From assembly GCF_007431345.1 (NCBI RefSeq), contig NZ_CP041730.1, positions 1,488,001 to 1,552,000 of the forward strand: a stretch of 64,000 bases of DNA, written 5' to 3'. Within the stretch, counting starts at the first letter, position 1, and every line of letters starts with the position of its first letter. Shown piece after piece: positions 17,473-26,511 of the stretch. Position numbers and translations under genes: made by a program. The notes beneath the pieces are model-generated. The model made no database searches. It saw only the letters and a program-made list of their open reading frames with translations, and was not told the DNA's origin. Origin of the DNA: Chitinimonas arctica (GTDB lineage: Bacteria > Pseudomonadota > Gammaproteobacteria > Burkholderiales > Chitinimonadaceae).

Positions 17473-18855
17473 TTAGCCCAAGCGCCGGCGCGACAGTTTA
17501 TCCAGAAACCAGGTCAGCCCCAAGGCCGCCACGGTCAGCCCCACCACCAGGGCGAGCCAGAAGCCGCGGGCTGCCATGGGCTCGGCCGGGCTCAGGGGGA
17601 ACCAGGCAGGCGCCAGCCCCAGCACGCAGCCCAGGGGCAGCGAGAATCCCCAAAAGGCGGTCATATGGATGATCATCGGCGGACGGGTCACCTTGTAACC
17701 GCGAATGGCGCTGCTGGTCGAGACCTGGGTGGCGTCCGAGAGCTGGAATAAGGCGGCGAACACCAGCAATTGCGCTGCCTTGGCGGCCACCAGCGCGTCG
17801 CTGGTATAGGCGGCGGCGATCTGCTGGTTGAATAAGGCGATAAAGCCGGCCGAGACAATGGCAAAGGCCAGCGAGGCGCCCACGCCCACCCAGGCACGAA
17901 AACGGGCGGCATGCGGATCGCCTTCTCCCAGGGCGTGTCCGATGCGGGTAATCAAGGCCACGCCCATGCTGAGCGGTACCATGAATACCAGCGAGGAAAA
18001 ATTCAGGGCGATCTGGTGCGAGGCTACTTCGGCCGATCCGAATTCGGCCACCAGCAGGGCAATCAAGCCAAATGCGCTGGCCTCGGCGAAATAGGTCACG
18101 CCGATCGGCACCCCGATTTTCAGCAGGGTACGGATCTCGCCCCAGTTCGGGCCTTCGTAACGATCGAACGGCCAGGTGGCACGGTAGACCGGTTCCCGGT
18201 GCATCCACCAGACCATCACCACCAGGTTGAACCAGACACAGGCCAGCGTCGCCCAGGCGCAACCCACGCCGCCCAGGCGGGGCAGGCCGAACTTGCCATA
18301 GATCAGCAGCCAGTTGACCAGCACATTGAGCAGGAGCGCGACCAGCGCGATCACCATCATGGGCTTGGTCTGGTTCAGGCTGGCGCTGTAGCCATAGAGC
18401 ACGCGGAAGCAGGAAAACGCCGGCAGGGCGAAGCTGACGACCCGGAGAAATTGCTTCGCCATATCCCGCACCGGGGCTTCCAGCGTCATATGGTCGAATA
18501 TCAACGTCGCCGCGTTGGCGGCCAGCAGCGCGATCAGGCCGACGCCCAGCGCCTTCCACAAGGCTTGCCGGATCACATGCGGGATTCGGCCGAACTCGCC
18601 GGCGCCGACATGGTGCGAGACGGTCGGATTGACCGACATCATCACACCCATCATGGTCACGATGATGATGGACCAGATCGATGCGCCAAGCGACACCGCC
18701 GCCAAATCCTGCGCCGATGCGTGGCCCGCCATGGCCACGTCGGCGACGGCCATGCCGACCGAGGCAAGCTGGCCGACCAGCATGGGCCAGGCCAGCTGCC
18801 ATAGCGCGGTAGCTTCGGTCTTGACGGCGGGGGTAGTCAGGCGGCTGAGCGGCAT
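17473..18855 (-). CDS. MATE family multidrug/Na+ antiporter
   Basis: This 460-residue inner-membrane protein has about 12 hydrophobic segments and two MatE repeats. It is close in layout to NorM. Family features include LAWPMLVGQLASVGMAVADV near the N-terminus, VNPTVSHHVGAGEFGRIPHV and, in the second half, HQIALNFSSLVFMVPLSMGV with TRIGHALGEG. Such proteins export cationic drugs and dyes using Na+ or H+. The specific substrate cannot be read from sequence. No regulator is adjacent. Confidence 0.9.
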   Translation of the reverse strand: MPLSRLTTPAVKTEATALWQLAWPMLVGQLASVGMAVADVAMAGHASAQDLAAVSLGASIWSIIIVTMMGVMMSVNPTVSHHVGAGEFGRIPHVIRQALWKALGVGLIALLAANAATLIFDHMTLEAPVRDMAKQFLRVVSFALPAFSCFRVLYGYSASLNQTKPMMVIALVALLLNVLVNWLLIYGKFGLPRLGGVGCAWATLACVWFNLVVMVWWMHREPVYRATWPFDRYEGPNWGEIRTLLKIGVPIGVTYFAEASAFGLIALLVAEFGSAEVASHQIALNFSSLVFMVPLSMGVALITRIGHALGEGDPHAARFRAWVGVGASLAFAIVSAGFIALFNQQIAAAYTSDALVAAKAAQLLVFAALFQLSDATQVSTSSAIRGYKVTRPPMIIHMTAFWGFSLPLGCVLGLAPAWFPLSPAEPMAARGFWLALVVGLTVAALGLTWFLDKLSRRRLG

Positions 18856-18940
18856 AGGCGGTATCCAGCGAAATTAGCCCTACATTGTAGGGGCACGCCT
18901 TGGACACCGCTTTCGGCGGCAACAATATAAGTAGCGTCTA

Positions 18941-19276
18941 TTAACCGCGCTCGCCGGCGATCTGGGCACGGATCGCCAGGTCGTCGCCGAAACGTTCGCT
19001 CAGCAACAGGGTGCCGGTCAGGCTCAAGCCCAGCACCAGCAAGCTGCCGTCATCGAGCCGCTGCACCTCGGCATCCAGATAAAGCGCCACCTCGCGAGCC
19101 CGTGCCAGCTTGGCATGTCGGCCCTTGCGCGCGGCCATATGCAGCCAACTGCGGCCGGCATAGCGGCGATCGAGCTGGTTGGCATCCAGCGCAGGCAAGC
19201 TGGGTACATGGTCCTGGCCGGCGTCGGCGCTGGGGGATTCAAATTCGGCGGGGCTGAGATCGAGGCAATCAAACAT
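18941..19276 (-). CDS. Small hypothetical protein
   Basis: This 111-residue cytoplasmic protein has no recognised family. It opens MFDCLDLSPAEFESP, includes the stretch YAGRSWLHMAARKGRHAKLA and a beta-rich tail with LLVLGLSLTGTLLLSERFG. The start at 19276 has GGAGA 7 bases upstream. Composition matches the chromosome, so it may be a conserved lineage-specific gene. Confidence 0.6.
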   Translation of the reverse strand: MFDCLDLSPAEFESPSADAGQDHVPSLPALDANQLDRRYAGRSWLHMAARKGRHAKLARAREVALYLDAEVQRLDDGSLLVLGLSLTGTLLLSERFGDDLAIRAQIAGERG

Positions 19277-19590
19277 GGGCTTCTCCGTAAGGTTGCAACA
19301 GCGGAGCCCGGGTTCGGGCAGCGCTTTAGCGGCTTGTTTCGGTGTTTTGCACCACGCGCCCCGCAAGTTGTCGATTAAATCGGCGCGTTTACTGCTGTTG
19401 CCATACCGGCCCGGGAAAAACAAAAACCCGCTGCCGGGATAAACGGGCTAGCGGGTTTTGCGGTTGACTGCCTGTGCAGTCGCCATACCACGCTTTAGCC
19501 GTATTTATTAAGCGCCCGCAAGCTGATCGTCAAATCGGCGCTGTGAGTGAACTCTATTGCATGCAGCAAGATTTCGTCAAGTACCGTGAT
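19277..19590. other. Intergenic region between dtd and a small hypothetical gene
   Basis: This 314-base stretch has no convincing gene. It holds the dtd terminator hairpin at 19423-19459 and, nearest 19277, the promoter region of the minus-strand hypothetical gene. Short near-repeats containing TCAAATCGGCGC-like or TTAAATCGGCGC-like sequence occur at about 19373 and 19532. No tRNA cloverleaf could be folded by eye. Confidence 0.6.
19423..19459 (-). terminator. Terminator hairpin downstream of dtd
   Basis: Ten-base inverted arms (AAAACCCGCT / AGCGGGTTTT) enclose a 17-base loop. Read on the minus strand, the stem ends in a T-rich tract (GGGTTTTTGTTTTT), which fits Rho-independent termination of the dtd operon. 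Confidence 0.75.
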
Positions 19591-20043
19591 TTATGCCGGC
19601 GCTTTTGAATCCAGCCAGAGGGTGACGGGGCCGTCGTTGATCAGGCTGACCTGCATATCGGCGCCAAACACGCCGGTCGGCACCGGTTTGCCGATCTCGG
19701 CTGCCATGGCGGCGACAAACTGCTCGAACAGGGGTTGCGACACCGGCCCGGGCGCCGCGCCGCTCCATGACGGACGATTGCCCTTGCGGACGCTGCCGAA
19801 CAAGGTGAACTGGCTGACCGCCAGCACCTCGCCGCCCACCTCCAGCACCGAACGGTTCATCACCCCTTCGGCATCGGCGAAGATGCGCAGCTTGGCGATC
19901 TTCTGCACCAGCCAGGCAATATCCGCCTCATCGTCTTCGGCTTGCGCCCCCACCAGCAACAGCAAGCCGGCGCCGATGCGGCCGATGCATACGCCATCGA
20001 CCGCCACACTGGCTTGCGCCACTCTTTGCAACAGCACTCTCAA
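19591..20043 (-). CDS. dtd: D-aminoacyl-tRNA deacylase
   Basis: This 150-residue protein is a full match to Dtd, which hydrolyses D-aminoacyl-tRNAs (D-Tyr-tRNA and others) and so keeps D-amino acids out of proteins. It begins MRVLLQRVAQASVAVDG, has the catalytic SQFTLFGSVRKGNRPSW segment and the cross-subunit Gly-cisPro loop in NDGPVTLWLDS. The initiation codon is TTG at 20043, and its TTGA overlaps the TGA stop of the upstream membrane-protein gene, which suggests translational coupling. Confidence 0.93.
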   Translation of the reverse strand: MRVLLQRVAQASVAVDGVCIGRIGAGLLLLVGAQAEDDEADIAWLVQKIAKLRIFADAEGVMNRSVLEVGGEVLAVSQFTLFGSVRKGNRPSWSGAAPGPVSQPLFEQFVAAMAAEIGKPVPTGVFGADMQVSLINDGPVTLWLDSKAPA

Positions 20044-20399
20044 ATGGCAACTTCCTGGTTATCGTTGAGGGCCAAGGCGCCTTTCACCACCCGGTACAGG
20101 GTCCAGAGCCACACGGCTGCGCAAAGCAGGATGGCGAGCGGAATACCGATAATGGTGCAGAACAAAACGCCCGCAATGATAAAGCCTACCACCGACAGCC
20201 AGAAAGTCTGGATCACGAAATCGAAATGGCTCGCCAGCCAGGTATCCCGTGCTTCGCCTCGCTTGAGGTGAGCGATGATCAAGCCGACCAGACCGGTAGG
20301 CAGGGCGGTAAACAGCGAGATGCCCAGCAGGACATAGGCCACGATAGCCAACTGTTTGAGTGATTTTTCCTGCGCCTCGACCAGGATGGTTTGCGTCAT
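20040..20399 (-). CDS. Small integral membrane protein (DUF4870-like)
   Basis: This 119-residue protein has three hydrophobic segments: LAIVAYVLLGISLFTALPTG, FWLSVVGFIIAGVLFCTIIG, and a last one around LLCAAVWLWTLYRVVKG. It resembles small DUF4870-type membrane proteins of Neisseriales, which lie next to dtd in some genomes; the similarity is judged by eye. The ATG at 20399 is chosen for the AAGGAG 9 bases upstream. Its stop overlaps the TTG start of dtd, so the two form an operon. Confidence 0.75.
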   Translation of the reverse strand: MTQTILVEAQEKSLKQLAIVAYVLLGISLFTALPTGLVGLIIAHLKRGEARDTWLASHFDFVIQTFWLSVVGFIIAGVLFCTIIGIPLAILLCAAVWLWTLYRVVKGALALNDNQEVAI

Positions 20400-20575
20400 G
20401 ACAGCGGCTCCTTCGTTGAACACCCGCCAAGCTTAAACAGCCGGGCAGGTCCACGCACCGGGATGGCGACAGTACGCGGTGTACACGGCTTAAACCGCAT
20501 TGCCGTGCGACGGAAGGACGACGGCCATCCTGCGCGGGCGGCTTGACCGCCTCCACAGGAGACCGTCGGATACGG

Positions 20576-21976
20576 CTAGCACTCGACGATATTGACCGGC
20601 ACTTCGACGATATTGATCGCCAGGCCGCCCCGGGCGGTTTCCTTGTACTTGGAATGCATATCGCGGCCGGTATCGCGCATGGTGCGGATGACCCGATCCA
20701 GCGAGATAAAGTGATTGCCGTCGCCGCGCAGGGCCATGCGCGCCGCATTGATGGCCTTGACCGAGGCCATGGCATTGCGCTCGATGCAGGGGACCTGCAC
20801 CAGGCCACCGACCGGGTCGCAGGTGAGGCCGAGGTTATGCTCCATGCCGATCTCGGCGGCATTCTCGACCTGGGCCGGGGTGCCGCCCAATACTTCGCAG
20901 AGTGCGCCGGCCGCCATCGAACAGGCGGAGCCCACTTCGCCCTGGCAACCGACTTCCGCGCCGGAAATGGAGGCGTTGGTCTTGAACAGGATGCCGATGG
21001 CGCCTGCCGTCAGCATAAAGCGCACGATGCCGTCCTCGTTCGCGCCCGGCACGAAATTGACGTAGTAATGCAGGACGGCCGGGACAATGCCGGCGGCGCC
21101 GTTGGTCGGCGCGGTAACCACCCGGCCACCGCCCGCGTTTTCTTCATTCACCGCCAGGGCGTATAGATTCACCCAGTCCAATACCGTCAGCGGATCGCGC
21201 AAGGCGGCCTCCGGCTTGCTGGACAATTGCCGGTGCAGATCGTGCGCGCGGCGCTTGACCTTCATGCCGCCGGGCAGGATGCCCTCGGTGCGGCAGCCGC
21301 GCGTGACGCACGCCGCCATCACCTCCCAGATCGCCAGCAGCTTGCTGCGCACCTCGGCTTCGTCACGCCAGGCCAGCTCGTTTTCCAGCATCAGCTGGCT
21401 GATCGATTTGCCATGCTTTTCGGACAGCGCCAGCAGTTGCGCACCGGTGGTGAAGGGGTGGGTCAGGACCTCGGCGGTCGGAGGCTGGAAACTGCCGGCC
21501 GCCGCATGTTCATCGACGACAAAACCGCCACCCACCGAATAAAAGGCGCGCCGGTCCAGCTCCTCGCCGGCGGCGTCGAAGGCCGCAAAAATCATTCCGT
21601 TCGGGTGGAAAGGCAACGACTTGCGCTTATGCAGCACCAGGTGGACCGGTTCGTCGAACGCCACATCCTGCAGTCCCATCAGCTTGATGCGCTTTTCGGT
21701 ACGGATCCGCTCGATCATGGCGGGGACGGCGTCGGTATCGACCAGTTGCGGTTCTTCGCCCTGAAACCCCAGCAGTACGGCGATATCGGAGCCGTGCCCC
21801 TTGCCGGTGGCGCCCAGCGAGCCATAGAGCTCGGCGCGCACGCTGGCGACCTTGTCCAGGATCCCGTCCCGTTCCAGGCGATGTACGAACTGCCGTGCCG
21901 CCCGCATCGGCCCCACCGTATGCGAGCTGGACGGCCCGATGCCGATCTTGAACAGATCGAAAACACTGATGGCCAT
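20576..21976 (-). CDS. sdaA: L-serine ammonia-lyase (type 1, iron-sulfur)
   Basis: This protein (466 residues from this start) converts L-serine to pyruvate and ammonia with a 4Fe-4S cluster. It begins MAISVFDLFKIGIGPSSSHT, followed by VGPMRAARQF, the classic SdaA opening of the beta domain. The alpha domain contains NGAAGIVPAVLHYY, and the conserved Cys residues lie in GCQGEVGSACSMAAGALCEV and LTCDPVGGLVQVPCIER. The ATG at 21976 is preferred over 21991 because GGAGA then lies 8 bases upstream. It is a single-chain enzyme as in E. coli. Confidence 0.93.
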   Translation of the reverse strand: MAISVFDLFKIGIGPSSSHTVGPMRAARQFVHRLERDGILDKVASVRAELYGSLGATGKGHGSDIAVLLGFQGEEPQLVDTDAVPAMIERIRTEKRIKLMGLQDVAFDEPVHLVLHKRKSLPFHPNGMIFAAFDAAGEELDRRAFYSVGGGFVVDEHAAAGSFQPPTAEVLTHPFTTGAQLLALSEKHGKSISQLMLENELAWRDEAEVRSKLLAIWEVMAACVTRGCRTEGILPGGMKVKRRAHDLHRQLSSKPEAALRDPLTVLDWVNLYALAVNEENAGGGRVVTAPTNGAAGIVPAVLHYYVNFVPGANEDGIVRFMLTAGAIGILFKTNASISGAEVGCQGEVGSACSMAAGALCEVLGGTPAQVENAAEIGMEHNLGLTCDPVGGLVQVPCIERNAMASVKAINAARMALRGDGNHFISLDRVIRTMRDTGRDMHSKYKETARGGLAINIVEVPVNIVEC

Positions 21977-22192
21977 GTTGTCATTCTCCATTGCGTCGCG
22001 TCGGGCGACGGCTTGTTATAGATACTACGTCCCGTTACCGGGAGGACGCCAAACCGGCTGCCCCCAAAAAATCGTCCTGGTCTGCGCTGGACAGGCGCAG
22101 GCTGGCGGAGCCTATCCGAAATGGGTAATTGGTAAGGAACTTTACAAATTTTTACAAATCGTAGTCTTGGTCGCTAACCATATCAGCATTCC

Positions 22193-23179
22193 ATGTTTTC
22201 TTTTCATTCATCCTATTCGCAGCAGTTTGCCATGCCACTATTTCAATCCGCCCGCCTACTTGCCAAGCCTAACCGCCTTTTCGGCGGCAAGGATGCCTGG
22301 AAGTATCTGTTTCGCAGCCTGCCCATTTATCCCTGGTCGCGCCACTGGGCAAACTACCTACTCAAGCATGACAAGTTCCGCCAGTTGCTGCAGCTGCAGC
22401 CGCGCTTGCTGTTCAAGCTGCAGCGGCCGTATCTGCGCAAGGAGGTCTCCATCGAGCAGAAGTTGAGCTGGTTGCGCGAGCACTACGACTGGCTCCTGGC
22501 CCACTGGCCCTGGACCTTCCTGCACAAGCTCTATCAATTGGGCCGCATCGAGTTGGCCCGGATCGGCGGTGAAGATGGCCAGCCCGTCTATCACCTGGTG
22601 CTGCGCCCCACCGACCAGTGCGATAAGGAAGGCGACCTGATGCTGGTTCTGGAGTGCGCACACCAGCCGCTGGCCATTATTTCCTTTACCGTTCATCGTG
22701 TCGGCGCCGAGTGGGTGGTCAGCATCGGCTGCCTGCAAGGCCCTCGGCCGGAACTGGGCCGCGAGGCCGTCAAGATCGCCACCCAGCAGATGCACGGCCT
22801 GCGTCCCAAACAGGCGGTCCTGACCGCCTTGTATGCGCTTGCCGCCGGTTACGGCATCGGTCGATTGCACGCCGTCTGCAACGATAGCCATATCTACCAA
22901 ACCCGCTGGCGCCGGCGCAATCGCATCGCGGCCGATTACGACAGCTTCTGGCGGGAAATGGGCGGTAGCCGAGTGGACGACAGCTTCCACCTGCCTGATC
23001 GCCTGGCCCGCAAGGCGGTTGCCGATATCCCGTCGCGCAAGCGCGCCCAATATCGCCGCCGCCATCAATTGGAAGACAGCATGATCGCCAGCCTGCAAAC
23101 CGTTTTGCCTGCCTGCGACCGCAGCCGGCCGATTTTCACTCAGGCCATCATCGACCAGACCGGGCCCTCAGCCGACTGA
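22193..23179 (+). CDS. VirK/YbjX family protein (DUF535)
   Basis: This 328-residue protein belongs to the VirK/YbjX (DUF535) family. The family includes Shigella VirK, Salmonella VirK and E. coli YbjX, which are linked to outer-membrane integrity, virulence and peptide resistance. Typical segments are KYLFRSLPIYPWSRHW near the N-terminus, IGCLQGPRPELGREAVKIAT in the middle and the C-terminal YDSFWREMGG. It has no signal peptide. ATG at 22232 is an alternative start. The last 12 bases overlap the converging rsmJ gene. Confidence 0.88.
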   Translation: MFSFHSSYSQQFAMPLFQSARLLAKPNRLFGGKDAWKYLFRSLPIYPWSRHWANYLLKHDKFRQLLQLQPRLLFKLQRPYLRKEVSIEQKLSWLREHYDWLLAHWPWTFLHKLYQLGRIELARIGGEDGQPVYHLVLRPTDQCDKEGDLMLVLECAHQPLAIISFTVHRVGAEWVVSIGCLQGPRPELGREAVKIATQQMHGLRPKQAVLTALYALAAGYGIGRLHAVCNDSHIYQTRWRRRNRIAADYDSFWREMGGSRVDDSFHLPDRLARKAVADIPSRKRAQYRRRHQLEDSMIASLQTVLPACDRSRPIFTQAIIDQTGPSAD

Positions 23180-23938
23180 ACGCGGCACGATATAGCAGTC
23201 GAAGCGCACGCTTTCCCCTTCCAGGCTATGGGAGGGGCGCATGCCGGCCAGCAAGGGCGCGTGGCGCGGGCGCTTCACCACTACCCGGACGCTGGCCAGG
23301 GCCAAGGCCGGCGCCAGCAAGGCGTCGGCATCCTCATCCGGCCCGACCACCTGCTGGAAGGTATGCATTTCCTTCTTAGATAGGGCCGAACGGGTCTTGC
23401 TTTCCGGAAACATGGGATCGAGATAGATCACTTCCGGCCTTTCTCCCTGCCAATCGGTCAAACAGGGGGCCGCCGCGCCGAACCGCAAATGCATACGCTC
23501 GGCGATGGCCGCTACGTCGGCCAGCTGGCCGGCACGGATCAGCCCATCCGCCAATAGCGCCGCCGCCACCGGCGAACGTTCCACCATATCCACCTTGCAG
23601 CCCAGGGCCGCCAGCACAAAGGCGTCCCTGCCCAGGCCGGCGGTGGCATCCAGGACGCGCGGCGTCGCGCCACCCTTCAGGCCACAGGCTTTGGCCACCC
23701 CCTGGCCTCGTCCACCGCCATGTTTACGGCGCCAATCCGCGGCGCCCGCGCCGAAATCCACGAAGACCGGTCCGGGCGCACCTTTACCCAGACTGTGGAG
23801 GGCTAGCTTGAATTCATCCAGCACCAGGGCATGGCCTGCTTCGGGCAGCGTGCCCGCCAGGACCAGGCCATAGTGCTCGGCCAATCGATTGGCCCGATCC
23901 AGGCCGGCGGGGTGGGTGCAAAAGAGTGGAGGCAGCAT
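23168..23938 (-). CDS. rsmJ: 16S rRNA (guanine-1516 N2)-methyltransferase
   Basis: This 256-residue SAM-dependent enzyme methylates G1516 of 16S rRNA. The SAM-binding motif VLDATAGLGRDAFVLAALGC is exact for the family, and the catalytic-loop signature YLDPMFPESKTRSALSKKEM (DPMFP) is diagnostic for RsmJ. FVDFGAGAADWRRKHGGGRG is the family's upstream motif. Its stop overlaps the VirK/YbjX gene's end by 12 bases. Confidence 0.93.
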   Translation of the reverse strand: MLPPLFCTHPAGLDRANRLAEHYGLVLAGTLPEAGHALVLDEFKLALHSLGKGAPGPVFVDFGAGAADWRRKHGGGRGQGVAKACGLKGGATPRVLDATAGLGRDAFVLAALGCKVDMVERSPVAAALLADGLIRAGQLADVAAIAERMHLRFGAAAPCLTDWQGERPEVIYLDPMFPESKTRSALSKKEMHTFQQVVGPDEDADALLAPALALASVRVVVKRPRHAPLLAGMRPSHSLEGESVRFDCYIVPRSVG

Positions 23939-24147
23939 AAGGGGCGAGTAGATGGACGCGGCGGCAAAGTCGGCGGTTTAAGCGAAGACCGGAACGGGGA
24001 TAAGTGATTATCGCATTCCCGCCGTGTTCCAAATAACGAAACCACACCACTTTGGCGGAAGGCGGAAACCCCGCAGGGCGTGCGTAGGTATCCGTAGCTG
24101 CATTTGAAGATCCTTCACACGGTATCCGCGGAAACAACGGTGGTGAG

Positions 24148-26511
24148 ATGCGACTGGCGATTTTCGCTTTCGTGCTCGGCGTAGTCTGGCTTCAGTGCCA
24201 GCCGGGCTTGCCCGGCGGCGGTATCTGGCTGCCGGCTACGATCCTGCCCGTCGTAGCGTATGCGCTGCGCGGCCGGTCTGCGTTGGCCGGCTACGCAGCC
24301 CTGCTGAGCTGCCTGCTGGTCGGTGCGGCCTATGCGGGGTGGCGGGCCGAATCCCGCTTGGCCGGCTGGTTGCCGCACACGCTGGAAAACCACCCCATCC
24401 TGGTCACGGGGGTAATAACGGGCTTGCCCCAATCGACCCCATTCGGCCAGCACTTCCGCTTGGCCACGGAACACCCGCCACGCGGCACGCCTTCGCTGTT
24501 GCTGCTGAGCGACTATGCTCGACCCGCCAGCGACTGGCGGCCGGGCCAGCGCTGGCGCCTGACGGTCAAGCTCAAGCGCCCCCACGGCAGTATCAATCCC
24601 GGCGGATACGACTACGAAGCCTGGTTGCTGGCCGAAGGCATCGGTGCCAGCGGCAGCGTTGATCGGCGGGCGCGGGTGGCGCTGGACGCGTTTGTTCCCA
24701 CCCCCGTCCACCTGCTGCATGCCGCCCGCGCCTGGCTGGCCCGGCGTATCCGCCATGCGCTGGGCGGCCGCCCCTATGCCGAGGTGATCGTGGCGCTGGT
24801 GATCGGTGAGCAGGCAGGCATTACACCAGACCAGTGGACCCTGTTCCGCGCCACGGGCATCACCCATCTGGTCTCGATTTCCGGCCTGCATATCACACTG
24901 GTGGCGGGGCTATTGGGTGGCCTGGCAGGCTGGCTGTGGCGTCGCTCGGCACGCCTATGCCTGCTGCAGCCCGCGCGCAAGGTCGCGCTGCTGGCGGGCG
25001 TACTGGCTGCGCTGGCCTACAGCTTGCTGGCCGGCTTCTCGGTGCCGACCCAGCGAACCTTCTTTATGCTGACGGTGGCGGCGGTAGCCCTGCTCAGCAT
25101 GCGCTCGCTCGCGGTGGCCGACATCTGGACCCTGGCATTGGGGCTGACGGTCGGCTTCGACCCCTGGGCGGTGCTATCCGCCGGCTTTTGGCTATCGTAC
25201 CTGACGGTGGGCGCCATGCTATGGGCCCTGGCGGGCAGCGCCGGCGAACCCCAAGGCTGGCGTGCCAAGCTTTACCTATGGGGCCAGGTGCAGTGGGCAG
25301 CCACGCTGGGCTCCCTACCCTTGCTCCTGGCACTGTTCCAGCAATTTCCGCTCAGCTCGCCGCTGGCCAACGCCGTGGCCATCCCCCTGGTCAGCAGCGT
25401 GGCCACGCCCTTGGCACTGGCCGGCAGCCTGGAACCCAGCGGCTGGCTGCTCTATCTGGCGGAATGGGTATTGCAGTTCGCCTTTCGGCTGATCACGCCG
25501 CTTGCGGCGGCCACCACCCTCTGGAGCCAGGCCGCGCCGGCTTACTGGAGCATGGTGCCGGCAGCGGTCGGCGTTGCCGTGCTGCTGCTGCCGCGCGGTG
25601 TGCCGGCACGCCTGCTTGCCGGCATGCTTTTGTTGCCCGTACTGCTGCCTCGATTACCGGTACTGCCGGCCGGATCGTATCGGGTCACCATCTTCGATGT
25701 GGGGCAAGGATTGTCTGTCTTGCTACAGACGGCGGGCCACGCCATGCTTTTCGACAGCGGTACCGCAAGTGGAGGTGGGCGCGTCCTGCCAGGCGCCTTG
25801 CGCGCTGCCGGCGTGCGCCATCTGGATCTTCTGCTGCTTAGCCACGATGACAGCGACCACACCGGTGGCGCCAGCGCCGTGCTCGCGGAGGTGGACGTTG
25901 CCGGGCTGCGCGGCGTGCCTCCCCATCGCGAGACGCTACCGGCCGGTTTCCGGCTACCGCCCCGCGCGCCTTGCAGGGCGGGGGAGTCCTGGTCATGGGA
26001 TGGCGTACATTTCGATATGCTCCATCCGCCTGCGCGGCAGCGTGCCGCCGCTTCGGACAATGCCAGCAGTTGCGTACTGCGTGTGCAGGGCAGCGGCGGC
26101 CGCCTTTTGCTACCCGCCGATATCGGCCGCCCCGAGGAAGCGGCCCTGCTGACCAAGGCGCCAAGCGGCAACCCGGGCGCTCAACTCAGGGCCGATGTAC
26201 TGGTCATGCCCCATCATGGCTCGGCCGGGTCCTCTTCAACCGATTTTGTCGCTGCCGTTTCGCCGCGCCTGGCGGTGGCAACGGTTGGCTACCTGAATGG
26301 CTTTCGCCATCCCCGCCCCGATGTGCTCAAACGCTATGCGGCCCAGGGCAGCACCGTTTGGCGTACCGACCTGGATGGCGCGGTACGCATCGAGTTCGGC
26401 CCGCCAGGCTGGCAAGCCGAACGCTGGCGGGCGGCACATCGTCGCTATTGGTTCGAGGTGGAGGACGACAGCCGTATCGAGGCCACCACGACATTACCGG
26501 TGCCACGATAG
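24148..26511 (+). CDS. comEC: DNA internalization competence protein ComEC/Rec2
   Basis: This 787-residue inner-membrane channel carries single-stranded DNA into the cytoplasm during natural transformation. The N-terminal third has membrane segments and a soluble OB-like DUF4131 region. The Competence domain includes ATGITHLVSISGLHITLVAG, the classic ComEC signature. The C-terminal metallo-beta-lactamase domain shows FDVGQGLSVLLQT, LLLSHDDSDHTGGASAVL (HxxxDH metal ligands) and MPHHGSAGSSSTDF. Its presence supports competence in this organism. Its last 67 bases overlap the converging receiver/ATPase gene. Confidence 0.95.
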   Translation: MRLAIFAFVLGVVWLQCQPGLPGGGIWLPATILPVVAYALRGRSALAGYAALLSCLLVGAAYAGWRAESRLAGWLPHTLENHPILVTGVITGLPQSTPFGQHFRLATEHPPRGTPSLLLLSDYARPASDWRPGQRWRLTVKLKRPHGSINPGGYDYEAWLLAEGIGASGSVDRRARVALDAFVPTPVHLLHAARAWLARRIRHALGGRPYAEVIVALVIGEQAGITPDQWTLFRATGITHLVSISGLHITLVAGLLGGLAGWLWRRSARLCLLQPARKVALLAGVLAALAYSLLAGFSVPTQRTFFMLTVAAVALLSMRSLAVADIWTLALGLTVGFDPWAVLSAGFWLSYLTVGAMLWALAGSAGEPQGWRAKLYLWGQVQWAATLGSLPLLLALFQQFPLSSPLANAVAIPLVSSVATPLALAGSLEPSGWLLYLAEWVLQFAFRLITPLAAATTLWSQAAPAYWSMVPAAVGVAVLLLPRGVPARLLAGMLLLPVLLPRLPVLPAGSYRVTIFDVGQGLSVLLQTAGHAMLFDSGTASGGGRVLPGALRAAGVRHLDLLLLSHDDSDHTGGASAVLAEVDVAGLRGVPPHRETLPAGFRLPPRAPCRAGESWSWDGVHFDMLHPPARQRAAASDNASSCVLRVQGSGGRLLLPADIGRPEEAALLTKAPSGNPGAQLRADVLVMPHHGSAGSSSTDFVAAVSPRLAVATVGYLNGFRHPRPDVLKRYAAQGSTVWRTDLDGAVRIEFGPPGWQAERWRAAHRRYWFEVEDDSRIEATTTLPVPR

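Noticed and set aside
19460..19590. Possible tRNA gene
   Set aside because: No cloverleaf with an acceptor stem and T-loop could be formed.
22000..22192. Possible riboswitch in the sdaA upstream region
   Set aside because: I tried to fold glycine- or serine-linked motifs and found no conserved core.
24115..24891. Minus-strand reading frame opposite comEC
   Set aside because: High-GC DNA gives many such frames; the sense strand encodes clear ComEC motifs.
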